A stretch of 64,000 nt of DNA, taken from positions 3,553,501 through 3,617,500 of the forward strand of contig CP096134.1 in assembly GCA_023242925.1 (NCBI GenBank), in the 5' to 3' direction. The translations under genes were made by a program, and so were the position numbers. Below are positions 27,402 through 37,705 of this stretch, in pieces. The stretch comes from Hyphomonadaceae bacterium JAD_PAG50586_4. Lineage in GTDB: Bacteria > Pseudomonadota > Alphaproteobacteria > Caulobacterales > Aquidulcibacteraceae. Each line of letters starts with the position of its first letter. Positions within the stretch are counted from its first letter, which is position 1. The notes beneath the pieces are model-generated. The model made no database searches and was not told the DNA's origin. It saw only the letters and a list, made by a program, of their open reading frames with translations.

Positions 27402-29738
27402 ATGAGTACGAAAAGACGCGGGCTTTCCCGTAAAATGGCGTTCAACACGTTGCTGCTCGCGACCTCTGCGATCGGCGCCGCCTTCACCACGCCGGCGCTG
27501 GCGCAGGATTCCGAGGGCGGGCTTGATGAGATCATCATCACCGGCACCAAGCGCGCGGAAAACCTGCAAGACGTGCCGATCAGCGTGCAAGCGCTTGGCC
27601 AAGAACGCCTGGAGCAACTCGGCATCACCGATTTCGCCGATTACGCCCAGCATCTGCCGACGCTTTCATACGCAGCGAGCTACGGCCCCGGTTACAACCG
27701 CCCCTTCATGCGCGGCGTCGCCAGCGGCGAAAACGGCAATCACTCGGGCTCCATGCCCAGCGTCGGCACCTATCTCGACGAACAGCCGATCACCACGATC
27801 ACCGGCAATCTCGATTTGCGCCTCTATGACATTTCGCGCGTCGAAGTGCTCGCTGGCCCGCAAGGCACGCTCTACGGCGCAAGCTCGCAAGCGGGCACGG
27901 TGCGCATCATCACCAACCGCCCGGACAGCTCCGGCTTCAGCGCCTCGTATGACCTCGAAGTCAACACGATGCCGGAAGGCGATTGGGGCCAATCGGTCGC
28001 GGGCTATGTGAACATCCCGCTCGGCGAGCGCGCCGCGGTGCGTATCGTCGCCTGGCAGGAGCACGCTGGCGGCTATATCGACAACGTCGAAGGCACGCGG
28101 CTCTATCCGGAATCCGGCGTGCTCGATGAAAATTCTGACGTCGCTGAAGACAATTACAACGACGTCGACACGATCGGCGCGCGTATCGCGCTCGGCATCG
28201 ACCTCAACGAAAATTGGACCATCACGCCCCAGATCATGGGCCAAGTCCAAGAATCCAACGGCATCTTCGCCCAACAGCAATCGCAGGGCGATCTCGAAGT
28301 GATGCACTGGTTCCCGGAATGGAATGAAGATTCCTGGGTGCAAGGTGCGCTGACGGTCGAAGGCCAGATCAGCAATTTCGACATCACCTTCGCCGCCTCG
28401 CGTCTCGAGCGCGACGTCGATAGCAATCAGGACTATGCTGATTACGGTTATTTCTACGACACGTATCTGGGCTCGGGCGCATACTTCACCGACAACGCCT
28501 CCAACGTCATCAACCCCGCGCAGCAAGTCGAGGGCCGCGATCGCTACAATCGCGACACCTACGAATTGCGCATGGCGTCACCCGCGGAAAACCCGCTGCG
28601 CTTCATCCTCGGCGCCTTCTATCAGCACTCCGAACACCGCATTCACCAGCGCTACATCATTGAGGGCTTCAACGACGCGCACGAAGTGACGGGCTGGCCG
28701 GACACCATCTGGCTAACCGAGCAATTGCGCACCGACGAAGAAAGCGCGCTGTTCGGCGAAGTCGCCTTCGACTTCACGCCGAACCTCACAGCCACGCTCG
28801 GCATGCGTGCATTCCAAACCGAAAACTCATTGCGCGGCTATTTCGGCTTCAACGATGACTTCGCGGCGTTCTACGGCCTCGCACCGGATTATCCCGGCGA
28901 GCAAACCTGCATCGGCCCCGCCAGCGTCGGCAATGAGCCTTGCACCAATCTCGATAAATCGACCGAAGAGAACGGCGAACTCTACCGCGCCAACCTTACC
29001 TATCGGATCGACGACGATCGCATGATCTATGCGACCTATTCGGAAGGCTTCCGCCCCGGCGGCATCAACCGTCGCGGCACGCTGCCGCCCTATGCGTCCG
29101 ACTTCCTCGACAATTACGAAGTGGGTTGGAAAACCGAATGGGCCAACGGCCGCTTGCGCTGGAACGGCGCTGCGTTCCTCGAAGTCTGGGAAGATTTCCA
29201 ATTCGCCTTCCTCGGCCTCAATGGTCTGACCGAGATCCAGAACGCCGGCGACGCGGAAATCCGCGGCGTCGAAACCGATCTCACCTGGGCGCCGACGGAC
29301 GCGCTCACCATCACCGCCGCGGCGACCTTCCTCGACAGCGAACTCACCAGCGCTGATATCGGCGACACCTCGGCGGGCACCGCGCTGCCTGTCGCGCCCG
29401 AACTCAAGCTCGATTTCGGCGCACGCTACGAATTCCCATTCTTCTCGTGGCAAGGCTTCGCGCAGGGCAATGCGTCGTTCGTTGGCGATCGATCGGTAGA
29501 TATTCGCGCAACGGAAGCCGGCTATATCGGCACGCTGCCGGAATATTGGCTGGTGGATGTGTCCGTCGGGTTCGAGGCCGAGAATTATAATCTCAGCCTC
29601 TTTGTCGATAATCTGTTCGATGAGCGCGCCATCACCGGCCGCTACACCGAGTGCGCCATCACCACCTGCTTCGGCGAACAATACGACGTCGTCGCCCGGC
29701 CGATGATGATAGGCGTGCGCTTCGGGCAAAGCTTCTAA
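27402..29738 (+). CDS. TonB-dependent outer-membrane receptor
   Basis: A complete 778-residue receptor with signal peptide ending PALAQ. The TonB box region is DEIIITGTKRAENLQDVP, the plug follows (ISVQALGQERLEQLGI, then PFMRGVASGENGNHSG and the LYGASSQAGTVRIITNRP block), and the barrel ends in GVRFGQSF with the C-terminal phenylalanine. It belongs to the large family common in Caulobacterales that imports carbohydrates or other nutrients rather than clear siderophores. The ribosome site AAAGAG precedes the ATG. It lies 20 bases after the sulfotransferase gene and may share its transcript. Confidence 0.92.
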   Translation: MSTKRRGLSRKMAFNTLLLATSAIGAAFTTPALAQDSEGGLDEIIITGTKRAENLQDVPISVQALGQERLEQLGITDFADYAQHLPTLSYAASYGPGYNRPFMRGVASGENGNHSGSMPSVGTYLDEQPITTITGNLDLRLYDISRVEVLAGPQGTLYGASSQAGTVRIITNRPDSSGFSASYDLEVNTMPEGDWGQSVAGYVNIPLGERAAVRIVAWQEHAGGYIDNVEGTRLYPESGVLDENSDVAEDNYNDVDTIGARIALGIDLNENWTITPQIMGQVQESNGIFAQQQSQGDLEVMHWFPEWNEDSWVQGALTVEGQISNFDITFAASRLERDVDSNQDYADYGYFYDTYLGSGAYFTDNASNVINPAQQVEGRDRYNRDTYELRMASPAENPLRFILGAFYQHSEHRIHQRYIIEGFNDAHEVTGWPDTIWLTEQLRTDEESALFGEVAFDFTPNLTATLGMRAFQTENSLRGYFGFNDDFAAFYGLAPDYPGEQTCIGPASVGNEPCTNLDKSTEENGELYRANLTYRIDDDRMIYATYSEGFRPGGINRRGTLPPYASDFLDNYEVGWKTEWANGRLRWNGAAFLEVWEDFQFAFLGLNGLTEIQNAGDAEIRGVETDLTWAPTDALTITAAATFLDSELTSADIGDTSAGTALPVAPELKLDFGARYEFPFFSWQGFAQGNASFVGDRSVDIRATEAGYIGTLPEYWLVDVSVGFEAENYNLSLFVDNLFDERAITGRYTECAITTCFGEQYDVVARPMMIGVRFGQSF

Positions 29739-29757
29739 GCAAAGCACGCGTGCAAAA

Positions 29758-29791
29758 TAACGGGGCCTGCGCAAGCGGGCCCCGTTTGTTT
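29758..29791. terminator. Intrinsic terminator after the TonB receptor
   Basis: ACGGGGCC and GGGCCCCGT pair around a TGCGCAAGC-type loop and are followed by TTGTTTT. It lies between converging genes and may stop transcription from both sides. Confidence 0.85.
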
Positions 29792-30309
29792 TACAGGTCT
29801 AACCGCATCGCGCAGCGCCGCTCACCCGGCAGGCCATGCGCGACCTCGTTGGCCAGCACGCCGCCCAAGCGCGCACACAGCGCGTCATCCTCGACCACAC
29901 GAAAGCCAGACTGCGCGTAGAACGGCGCATTCCACACCACGTCGCGAAACGTCGTCAACGTCACCGCTGGCGCGTGGCGCGCGCACGCCGTTTCGATCAC
30001 CGTATTGAGCAAGGCGCGACCAAGCCCGTGCCCCTGTTCGCCACGCATCACCGCCATCTGCCAGATGTGCATCGCCTCCGGCAGCGTCTCGACCGCGATG
30101 AAGCCAACGATGCGCGTATCCTTCACCGCCACCCACACGCCGCCCGCCTCGATCAGTGGCGCGTGCTGTTCGGCGCTCATCACCGCATCGTCGGCGATCC
30201 AGGCCAAATCCGGCACGGCGCGAAACGCTTCGCCGGACGAGCGCTCGATCTCCGACAAGAAGTGCGCATCCTCCAAAGTCGCGGCGCGTATCCAGGCGTG
30301 CGCGCTCAT
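29791..30309 (-). CDS. GNAT family N-acetyltransferase
   Basis: A 172-residue acetyltransferase. Visible are the N-terminal AWIRAATLEDAHFLSEIE, GVWVAVKDTRIVGFIAVE, the acetyl-CoA loop MRGEQGHGLGRALLNTVIE and the C-terminal VTLTTFRDVVWNAPFYAQSG then FRVVED. The ATG at 30,309 overlaps the stop of the aldo/keto reductase gene (ATGA), which fixes the start and shows co-translation. The substrate is unknown. Confidence 0.85.
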   Translation of the reverse strand: MSAHAWIRAATLEDAHFLSEIERSSGEAFRAVPDLAWIADDAVMSAEQHAPLIEAGGVWVAVKDTRIVGFIAVETLPEAMHIWQMAVMRGEQGHGLGRALLNTVIETACARHAPAVTLTTFRDVVWNAPFYAQSGFRVVEDDALCARLGGVLANEVAHGLPGERRCAMRLDL

Positions 30310-31247
30310 GCACTCGCCTGATCCAACGCGGCCACATCCTCCTCGGCCAAATTCAAACGCAGCGCGCCCATCAACTCCGTCAACTGCGCCACGCTCGTGG
30401 CCGACGCGATCGGCGCCGCAATCGCCGGCTTCGCCATCACCCAGGCCAAGGCCGCCTGCGCGGGGCTCGCACTGTGCTTTGCGCTCACCGCATCGAGCGC
30501 GGCCAACACCGCCGGCCCCTTGCCACTCATATACTTTTCCATGCGCCCGCCGCGCACGCTTTTGCCGAGATCCCCGGCGCTCCGATATTTGCCCGTCAGA
30601 TACCCGCTCGCGAGGCCGTAATACGGCGTCAGCGACACGCCCTCGCGCACGCACAGCGGCACAAGCTCCGCTTCGATCTCGCGATTCATCAGATTGTATT
30701 CCGGCTGATGCGCCACAAAGCGCGCACCACGCCGCGCGCCTTCTTCCAGACCCTCGGCAAACCGCGCCGGCTTGAAATTCGACGCGCCAATGGTGCGCAC
30801 CTTGCCCGCGCGCACCAATTCCTCCAGCGCACCGACATAGTCGTCCGCCGACGTCGCCTCATCATCGCGGTGCAGCCAATAGACATCGATCGTCTCAATT
30901 CCCAAGCGCTTCAGCGAGCCTTCACACGCCTCGATAATATTCTTGCGCGAAATACCCAATTGCTTCGGCCACATGCCGACCTTGGTGCCGATCACCACGC
31001 GATCGCGCTTGCCGCTTTTCTTCAGCCACGCGCCCAGCACACGCTCACTTTCACCGCCCTCGTGCCCCGGGACCCAGGCCGAATACACATCCGCCGTATC
31101 AATCGCGTCGCCGCCCTGATCCACAAATGCATCGAGTATCGCGAACGAGGTCGCTTCGTCCGCCGTCCAGCCCAACACGTTGCCCCCGAACATGAGCGGC
31201 GTGATTTTGATCCCAGAGCGGCCGAGTTCGCGTTTCTGCTGCATCAT
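30306..31247 (-). CDS. Aldo/keto reductase
   Basis: A 313-residue NADPH-dependent oxidoreductase with the TIM-barrel motifs FGGNVLGWTADEATSFAIL, GGDAIDTADVYSAWVPGHEG (catalytic Asp and Tyr), VIGTKVGMWPK (catalytic Lys), IDVYWLHRDDEATS and RTIGASNFKPARF. It resembles the YajO/general stress branch. It is the upstream gene of a two-gene unit with the GNAT. The ATG has no rival nearby. The substrate is not predictable. Confidence 0.9.
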   Translation of the reverse strand: MMQQKRELGRSGIKITPLMFGGNVLGWTADEATSFAILDAFVDQGGDAIDTADVYSAWVPGHEGGESERVLGAWLKKSGKRDRVVIGTKVGMWPKQLGISRKNIIEACEGSLKRLGIETIDVYWLHRDDEATSADDYVGALEELVRAGKVRTIGASNFKPARFAEGLEEGARRGARFVAHQPEYNLMNREIEAELVPLCVREGVSLTPYYGLASGYLTGKYRSAGDLGKSVRGGRMEKYMSGKGPAVLAALDAVSAKHSASPAQAALAWVMAKPAIAAPIASATSVAQLTELMGALRLNLAEEDVAALDQASA

Positions 31248-31315
31248 GTCGCTCCACGGCGCGGCTGGACGCGCGCCTCTGCAATGTTGAGAATGCAGAC
31301 AATCTAGGACCGCCC

Positions 31316-31663
31316 ATGCGCCTGCTCAACATCTTCGCGGCACTTTCCGGCGCGCTCGCGCTCATCATGCTGGTCATGGTCGCGCACGTTTTGGCGCTCA
31401 GCCCCGAAAACGCCGAACGCATGCAGCTTGGCGCCTTCGTCCAGCTCTTCGCCGCCGCCGCCGGCCTCGCCATCGCCAACCGCGCCGCACGGCTCAATCT
31501 GATCGCCGGCGCCATGATCCTCACCGGTGCGGCCATCTTCTCCGGGACGCTTTACGCACTCGCGATCACGGAGAGTCACAGCTTCGTCATGCTCGCGCCC
31601 GTCGGCGGGATCACGCTCATTTTAGGCTGGATCACACTCGCCTTTGCAAAACCCGGCGCATAA
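31316..31663 (+). CDS. DUF423 family small membrane protein
   Basis: A 115-residue protein with four hydrophobic helices: IFAALSGALALIMLVMVAHV, QLFAAAAGLAIANRAARL, LIAGAMILTGAAIFSGTLYA and FVMLAPVGGITLILGWITLA. The short four-helix layout with the FSGTLYAL and GGITLILGW blocks matches DUF423 (YgdD-like) proteins, which have no defined role. It is divergent from the aldo/keto reductase gene. Confidence 0.82.
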   Translation: MRLLNIFAALSGALALIMLVMVAHVLALSPENAERMQLGAFVQLFAAAAGLAIANRAARLNLIAGAMILTGAAIFSGTLYALAITESHSFVMLAPVGGITLILGWITLAFAKPGA

Positions 31664-31704
31664 AGCCTCGAAATCGCCGGCGCGCACCTTAATATCGCGC
31701 CAAC

Positions 31705-32913
31705 ATGATTCAGTCACCGACACTCCCCACGACGCCTCCGATCACGGAACCCGCGCCTAACCCACCCGCCTCCGCCGCGGTCGATACCCTGATCGCGCAC
31801 GTCCAAGACTTTGTCTCCGGCTTGCTCACGCTCGATCCCGAGCAAGCGATGATCCGCGCCGGCTTGACCTTCCTTACCGTGCTCGGCGGCGCGATGCTCG
31901 TGTGGGGCATGCGCACCTTATTGAAGGCGCTCACCGAACGTGTCGCGCCCGAGCACGTCGCTGAATCCGCCAAGAAGCGCGTTCCGATCGGGCGCTGGAC
32001 CATCCGCATCGCCCGCTTCGCCATTGGCGTCGCTGTGCTGCTGGCGGTCTTGCGCATTTGGGGTTTCGACTATTCCGACTTACGCGAAGGCCTGCTCGGC
32101 GCCGTGCTTGGCGTCGCCACGCGCGTCGCCCTCATCCTCTTCATCAGCTTCGCCGCGATCGAAGTGCTCAATCTGGCCATCTCCAACGTCTTCGCGCGCA
32201 TCGCCAAGCGCGCCCGCAACGCCCGACGCGCCGCGCAAGTGCGCACTTTGGGGCCTATTCTCAGCGGCGTGGTCACCACGCTCTTCATCGCCATCGCTGC
32301 GATGATGACGCTCTCGGAGTTCGGCGTTGAAGTCGGCCCGCTGATCGCCGGCGCCGGCATCGTCGGTCTTGCTGTGGGCTTCGGTGCGCAGACCTTGGTG
32401 AAGGACTTCCTCACCGGCATATTCCTCGTGCTGGAAGACACTGTCTCCATCGGCGACGTCATCAAGATCGGCGAGTTCGGCGGCGTGGTGGAAGAAATGT
32501 CGCTGCGCACCATCAAGCTGCGCGATTTCAATGGCACGCTGCACGTCTTCCCGTACAGCGAAGCGCAGATCATCCACAACCAAACCAAATCGTTCAGCTT
32601 CGCGGTGTTCGAACTCACCGTGGAGCAGGACGCTGATCTCGCCAAAGCCCTAGGCGTGATGCGTGAGGTCGGCGAAGGCTTGCGCGCCGACGAGGATTTC
32701 AAGAGCGTCATCCTCGAAGCGCCGGACATTTCCGGTATCGATCGGCTGGTCGATTCCAACATCGTCTTGAAGGGCCGCATCAAGACATTGCCTGGCAAGC
32801 AATGGGGCGTGCAACGCGCTTATCTGATGCGCATCCTCAAAGCCTTCGACGCAGCTGGCATCAGCATGCCGACGCGTACGATGACGCTCGTACACGCGCC
32901 TCCGCGCGACTAA
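31705..32913 (+). CDS. MscS-type mechanosensitive channel
   Basis: A 402-residue small-conductance channel protein, likely releasing solutes during osmotic downshock. Several N-terminal helices lead to the pore helix and beta domain seen in GAGIVGLAVGFGAQTLVKDF then LTGIFLVLEDTVSIGDVI, GGVVEEMSLRTIKLRDFNG and LHVFPYSEAQIIHNQTK. The cytoplasmic C-terminal domain is present. The reading frame is intact. Its stop overlaps that of a small gene on the other strand. Confidence 0.9.
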   Translation: MIQSPTLPTTPPITEPAPNPPASAAVDTLIAHVQDFVSGLLTLDPEQAMIRAGLTFLTVLGGAMLVWGMRTLLKALTERVAPEHVAESAKKRVPIGRWTIRIARFAIGVAVLLAVLRIWGFDYSDLREGLLGAVLGVATRVALILFISFAAIEVLNLAISNVFARIAKRARNARRAAQVRTLGPILSGVVTTLFIAIAAMMTLSEFGVEVGPLIAGAGIVGLAVGFGAQTLVKDFLTGIFLVLEDTVSIGDVIKIGEFGGVVEEMSLRTIKLRDFNGTLHVFPYSEAQIIHNQTKSFSFAVFELTVEQDADLAKALGVMREVGEGLRADEDFKSVILEAPDISGIDRLVDSNIVLKGRIKTLPGKQWGVQRAYLMRILKAFDAAGISMPTRTMTLVHAPPRD

Positions 32914-33062
32914 GCGGCAGGCGGCGGCTCATCGGCGCCAAGCTTGCGCTTGATCGCATCCACATCGCGCTGCACCTGGCCCACGCGGTCGAGCAATGTC
33001 CACAGGCCCACGCCCACGGCGATCAGCAAAACAAGAATGGTCAATTCGGCCGGTGACGGCAT
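32910..33062 (-). CDS. Small membrane-anchored protein, 50 residues
   Basis: Begins MPSPAELTILVLLIAVGVGL, a single membrane helix, then WTLLDRVGQVQRDVDAIKRK, a short coiled-coil-like stretch, and ends in DEPPPAA. A GGAGC ribosome site precedes the ATG. Such small helix-plus-coil proteins are common and uncharacterised in alphaproteobacteria. The larger in-frame open frame upstream is not supported. It overlaps the end of the mscS gene by a few bases. Confidence 0.6.
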   Translation of the reverse strand: MPSPAELTILVLLIAVGVGLWTLLDRVGQVQRDVDAIKRKLGADEPPPAA

Positions 33063-33167
33063 CGGGGACGCTCCGCGGCCAAGATGATGACGGAGATTGT
33101 GGCGCGTAAGGGGCGCCGCGCAGCCTGCGTCACTAGCGCACCCCGCCGCCACGCGCCAAAATAGACC

Positions 33168-33878
33168 ATGCACAGCCTCACCATTGCCCCGCGCGTTAAC
33201 GGCCCGCCCGCCTCCGGCAATGGCGGCTATGTCTGCGGACTCCTCGCACGCGAAATCGACGGCCCCGCCGAAGCCGCGCTCCGCGTGCCGCCGCCGCTCG
33301 ACAAACCCCTCACGGTCTCCCGCGACGGCGCCCGCGTTCTGCTGCATGACGGCGCCATTCTCGTCGGCGAAGCCAAATCAACCACGCTCGATCTCACCGC
33401 AGCGCCCGCACCCAGCCTCGGCCAAGCCCGCGACGCAGCCAAACGCTATGCCGGCCTGCATCACGCCTTCCCGACTTGCTTCGTCTGCGGCGCCTCACGC
33501 GTCAGGCACGACGGCCTCGACATCTTCACCGGCAAACTCAGCGATCGCGACATGGTTGCCTGCACCTGGACGCCAGCCGCCGACCTCGCCGACGCGGATG
33601 GCCGCGTCGCGCCGGAATTCATTCACGCCGCACTCGATTGCCCCGGCTATTGGGCCTTGCCCGGCGCCGGCCAAGTCGTCGCTGTGCTCGCGCGTTTCAG
33701 CGTGAGCATCGACGCAGCGCCGCCGCATGTCGGCGAAGAGCTCATCGTCGCCGCCTGGCATCTCTCCAGCGAAGGCCGCAAACACAAAGCCGCCAGCGCG
33801 CTCTACGATGCACGTGGCGCGGTTCTCGCCCGCGCCGAAGCGTTGTGGATCGAACTCAAAGACCCGCCCGCGCGTTGA
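33168..33878 (+). CDS. Hypothetical protein, hotdog-fold thioesterase-like
   Basis: A 236-residue soluble protein. GNGGYVCGLLAREIDGPAE near the start and the central FPTCFVCGASR with two cysteines are conserved features of a group of short uncharacterised proteins related to acyl-CoA thioesterases. DCPGYWAL and VGEELIVAAWHLSSEGRKHK with ARAEALWIELK at the end also suggest a double hotdog fold. No signal peptide is visible. The acyl-CoA substrate is inferred from the fold only. Confidence 0.65.
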   Translation: MHSLTIAPRVNGPPASGNGGYVCGLLAREIDGPAEAALRVPPPLDKPLTVSRDGARVLLHDGAILVGEAKSTTLDLTAAPAPSLGQARDAAKRYAGLHHAFPTCFVCGASRVRHDGLDIFTGKLSDRDMVACTWTPAADLADADGRVAPEFIHAALDCPGYWALPGAGQVVAVLARFSVSIDAAPPHVGEELIVAAWHLSSEGRKHKAASALYDARGAVLARAEALWIELKDPPAR

Positions 33879-33896
33879 TCCGCCAAGGAGCACGTC

Positions 33897-34315
33897 ATGG
33901 CTGAAGCCCAAGCCAACACCACCCGCCTCTGCGCCCGCGTAATTGGCCCGCTCATGGTCTCATCGGCGCCATCGTCATCGCGCGCGCCGGCGATCTCGCA
34001 CTGCTCATCCCCGCGATCCTGCAAGATGGCCCGCTCGCCTTCGTCACCGGCGTGTTCACGCTGGTCTGCGGCATGGTGCTGATCGCGGCACACCATCATT
34101 GGAACAACGCCGCCGCCATCGCCATCTCCTTGCTCGGCGTGCTCACCATCGTGCGCGGTGTGACGTTGATGTTCGCGCCGAGCGTGCTCGTTGGCCTCGT
34201 CCATACCGCTCTGAGCGGCGGCCCGGGCGTCATCATCGCCGGCGCGATCACAGCGCTCATCGGCGCGTGGCTCAGCTTCGTCGGCTGGTTTGCAAAGCCC
34301 GCAACGCGGAGCTAG
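33897..34315 (+). CDS. Hypothetical four-helix membrane protein (single-base frameshift)
   Basis: 139 residues when repaired. The start MAEAQANTTRLCARVIGPLM and the rest IGAIVIARAGDLALLIPAIL, FVTGVFTLVCGMVLIAAHHH, AAAIAISLLGVLTIVRGVTL, and VIIAGAITALIGAWLSFVGW are in different frames. They join by one added base near 33,956-33,962 (GTCTC). The repeated hydrophobic helices indicate a small membrane protein with no family I can name. A ribosome site AAGGAG precedes the ATG. The TPP riboswitch of thiC follows directly. Confidence 0.65.
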
Positions 34316-34327
34316 GGTCCGCGCCTT

Positions 34328-36251
<1,924 letters not shown>

Positions 36252-36296
36252 CCGTCATCCCGAGCGCGCCGCAGGCGCGATCCGGGAGCCAGGGCC
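36252..36296. repeat. Short intergenic dispersed-repeat-like element
   Basis: CCGTCATCCCGAGCGCGCC, GCAGGCGCGATCCGGGAGC and CAGGG resemble the CGTCATCCCGAGC...GATCCGGGA intergenic repeat seen in many GC-rich proteobacteria. It occupies the whole gap between thiC and the zeta-toxin-like gene and leaves no ordinary ribosome site for the latter. Only one copy is visible here. Confidence 0.4.
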
Positions 36297-36304
36297 GCAA
36301 GCGC

Positions 36305-36829
36305 ATGCCTGAGATCATCATCATTGCTGGCCCGAACGGCGCTGGGAAGACGAGCTTCGCACGCGAATATCTCACGACCGAGCGTGCTGGGTTCACATTT
36401 ATCAACGCTGACGAAATCGCCCGCACAATTTCGGAGCCAATCCTCCCTCAAGCGCAAATCGACATGCGCGCCGCGCGCGCAATGCTCGATCAAATCGACG
36501 CGCTGATAAACGCGGGCGGCGACCTCGTCGTAGAGACAACGCTAGCGTCACTGACCTACGCCACCAAAGTCCCGGTTTGGCAACGAGCCGGCTATCGCGT
36601 GATCCTGTTCTACCTCCGCCTGCCCAACGTCGAAGCTTCCATCGAGCGCGTAAGACGTCGGGTAGCGGCAGGCGGGCACGACATTCCCGAAGACGTGATC
36701 CGCCGTCGTTTCGCCAAAAGCCTGAACTATCTTGATAGTCGCTACAAACCCATCGTTGATGAATGGTACGTTTGGGATAGTCTGGAAGGCAGTTTCACCC
36801 TTGCCGAAGCGTGGGCCATCAATGGCTAA
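36305..36829 (+). CDS. Zeta-toxin-like P-loop kinase
   Basis: A 174-residue AAA-type kinase of the zeta toxin superfamily. Walker A is AGPNGAGKTSFAREYL at about residues 8-23. TFINADEIARTI and the VVETTLAS motif follow, as in zeta toxins that phosphorylate UDP-sugars, then GYRVILFYLRLPNVEASIER and GGHDIPEDVIRRRFAKSL. Many such chromosomal kinases have no proved toxicity. It overlaps a small basic protein gene by 8 bases, suggesting a two-gene unit. Base use is visibly less GC-rich than thiC, which hints at acquisition. Confidence 0.8.
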   Translation: MPEIIIIAGPNGAGKTSFAREYLTTERAGFTFINADEIARTISEPILPQAQIDMRAARAMLDQIDALINAGGDLVVETTLASLTYATKVPVWQRAGYRVILFYLRLPNVEASIERVRRRVAAGGHDIPEDVIRRRFAKSLNYLDSRYKPIVDEWYVWDSLEGSFTLAEAWAING

Positions 36830-36998
36830 GACAACTGATCTGAAAAGCGTTCAAGCCGCGCTCGATCGAGCCGCGACAAAGGCCGTGAGTGGTCCAAAGG
36901 AAGCGCGTTCCGGGCGTTTTGTTTCCGGCGAAAGCAACAAGACTGCGCGCTCCGTCGCCGCATCGGTGTTGTCTCAGCGACCGACCAAGCGGAAATAG
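36822..36998 (+). CDS. Small basic partner of the zeta-toxin-like kinase, 58 residues
   Basis: Starts MAKTTDLKSVQAALDRAATK, followed by AVSGPKEARSGRFVSGESNK and TARSVAASVLSQRPTKRK. It is rich in Lys, Arg, Ser and Ala and not a known epsilon antitoxin. The ATG lies inside the end of the kinase gene, which implies translational coupling. It may be an antitoxin, a substrate or a nucleic-acid-binding accessory protein; which one cannot be decided from sequence. The kinase is normally the downstream gene in classical epsilon-zeta pairs, so the order here is reversed. Confidence 0.6.
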   Translation: MAKTTDLKSVQAALDRAATKAVSGPKEARSGRFVSGESNKTARSVAASVLSQRPTKRK

Positions 36999-37012
36999 CG
37001 CCGGCTAACCTT

Positions 37013-37168
37013 GTGGCTGCTCGCGAGCAGCGCACGGATTTGAGTCCGCACGCTGCCTTATTCGCGATGCTTCGCAAACAGAGTTACTTCTTGCCGCACG
37101 GCCCCTTCTTCGATCAGATGATGGAAAACATCGACGCCGAAGTTGCTGGCGATACGCACGAAACGTAA
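37013..37168 (+). CDS. Possible small hypothetical protein, 51 residues
   Basis: GTG-started frame reading VAAREQRTDLSPHAALFAML then RKQSYFLPHGPFFDQMMENI and DAEVAGDTHET. The composition with several aromatics and no rare codon clusters looks protein-like, and it ends just before the next gene's ribosome region. There is no clear ribosome site for its own start. Possibly a third gene of the kinase unit; weakly supported. Confidence 0.35.
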   Translation: MAAREQRTDLSPHAALFAMLRKQSYFLPHGPFFDQMMENIDAEVAGDTHET

Positions 37169-37180
37169 GGGGAAACCAAC

Positions 37181-37705
37181 ATGCGCGCCGCGCTCATTCT
37201 CACAACCACGCTCCTGCTCGCCGCCTGCGCGCCAGAAGCGCCAACGCCAGCCGAAACGCCATCAGCGGAAATCTCCGCGCAAGACGCGGCGCCCGCCCCC
37301 AATTACGCGCTCCTCTCCATCGCGCCGCAAACTGGTACGTGGTCGTTTCAGGCGGACGGCGCCACGCACGCAGCGGGCTTTGGCGCGCCGCAGAGCGAGT
37401 ATCAGCTCGTGCTTATCTGCAATCACGGCAGCGGCGCCGTCACGCTCACCAGCGCGCACGAGCTCGCGCCCGATCAAGACACCACGCTCACGCTCATCAC
37501 GCTCAGCGACACGCGCGCGCTCGCGGCCAAGAGCTTCAACGAAGGCCTGCCCAACGTCACCGCCGAACTCGCAGGCGACCAAGCGCGCGACATCGCCACT
37601 CTGCTCACCGCGCCGCAAGCCAACATCGGCATCGATGTCGCCGGCGAAACGCACGTCTATCCCTGGAGCGCCGAAATCGCCCAGGCGCTAGAGGGCTGCC
37701 GCTAA
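37181..37705 (+). CDS. Hypothetical lipoprotein
   Basis: A 174-residue protein with signal sequence MRAALILTTTLLLAACAPE, the cysteine being the lipid anchor. A proline/alanine/glutamate-rich linker (residues about 20-42) leads to a strand-rich domain with GTWSFQADGATHAAGFG, YQLVLICNHGSGAVTLTSAH, and a C-terminal WSAEIAQALEGCR with a possible disulfide to the earlier cysteine. No family is recognised. An AAGGGGAA ribosome site precedes the ATG. Confidence 0.7.
   Translation: MRAALILTTTLLLAACAPEAPTPAETPSAEISAQDAAPAPNYALLSIAPQTGTWSFQADGATHAAGFGAPQSEYQLVLICNHGSGAVTLTSAHELAPDQDTTLTLITLSDTRALAAKSFNEGLPNVTAELAGDQARDIATLLTAPQANIGIDVAGETHVYPWSAEIAQALEGCR

Noticed and set aside
36822..36998. Epsilon antitoxin of an epsilon-zeta pair
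   Set aside because: Sequence, charge and gene order do not match epsilon; it is left as an uncharacterised partner.
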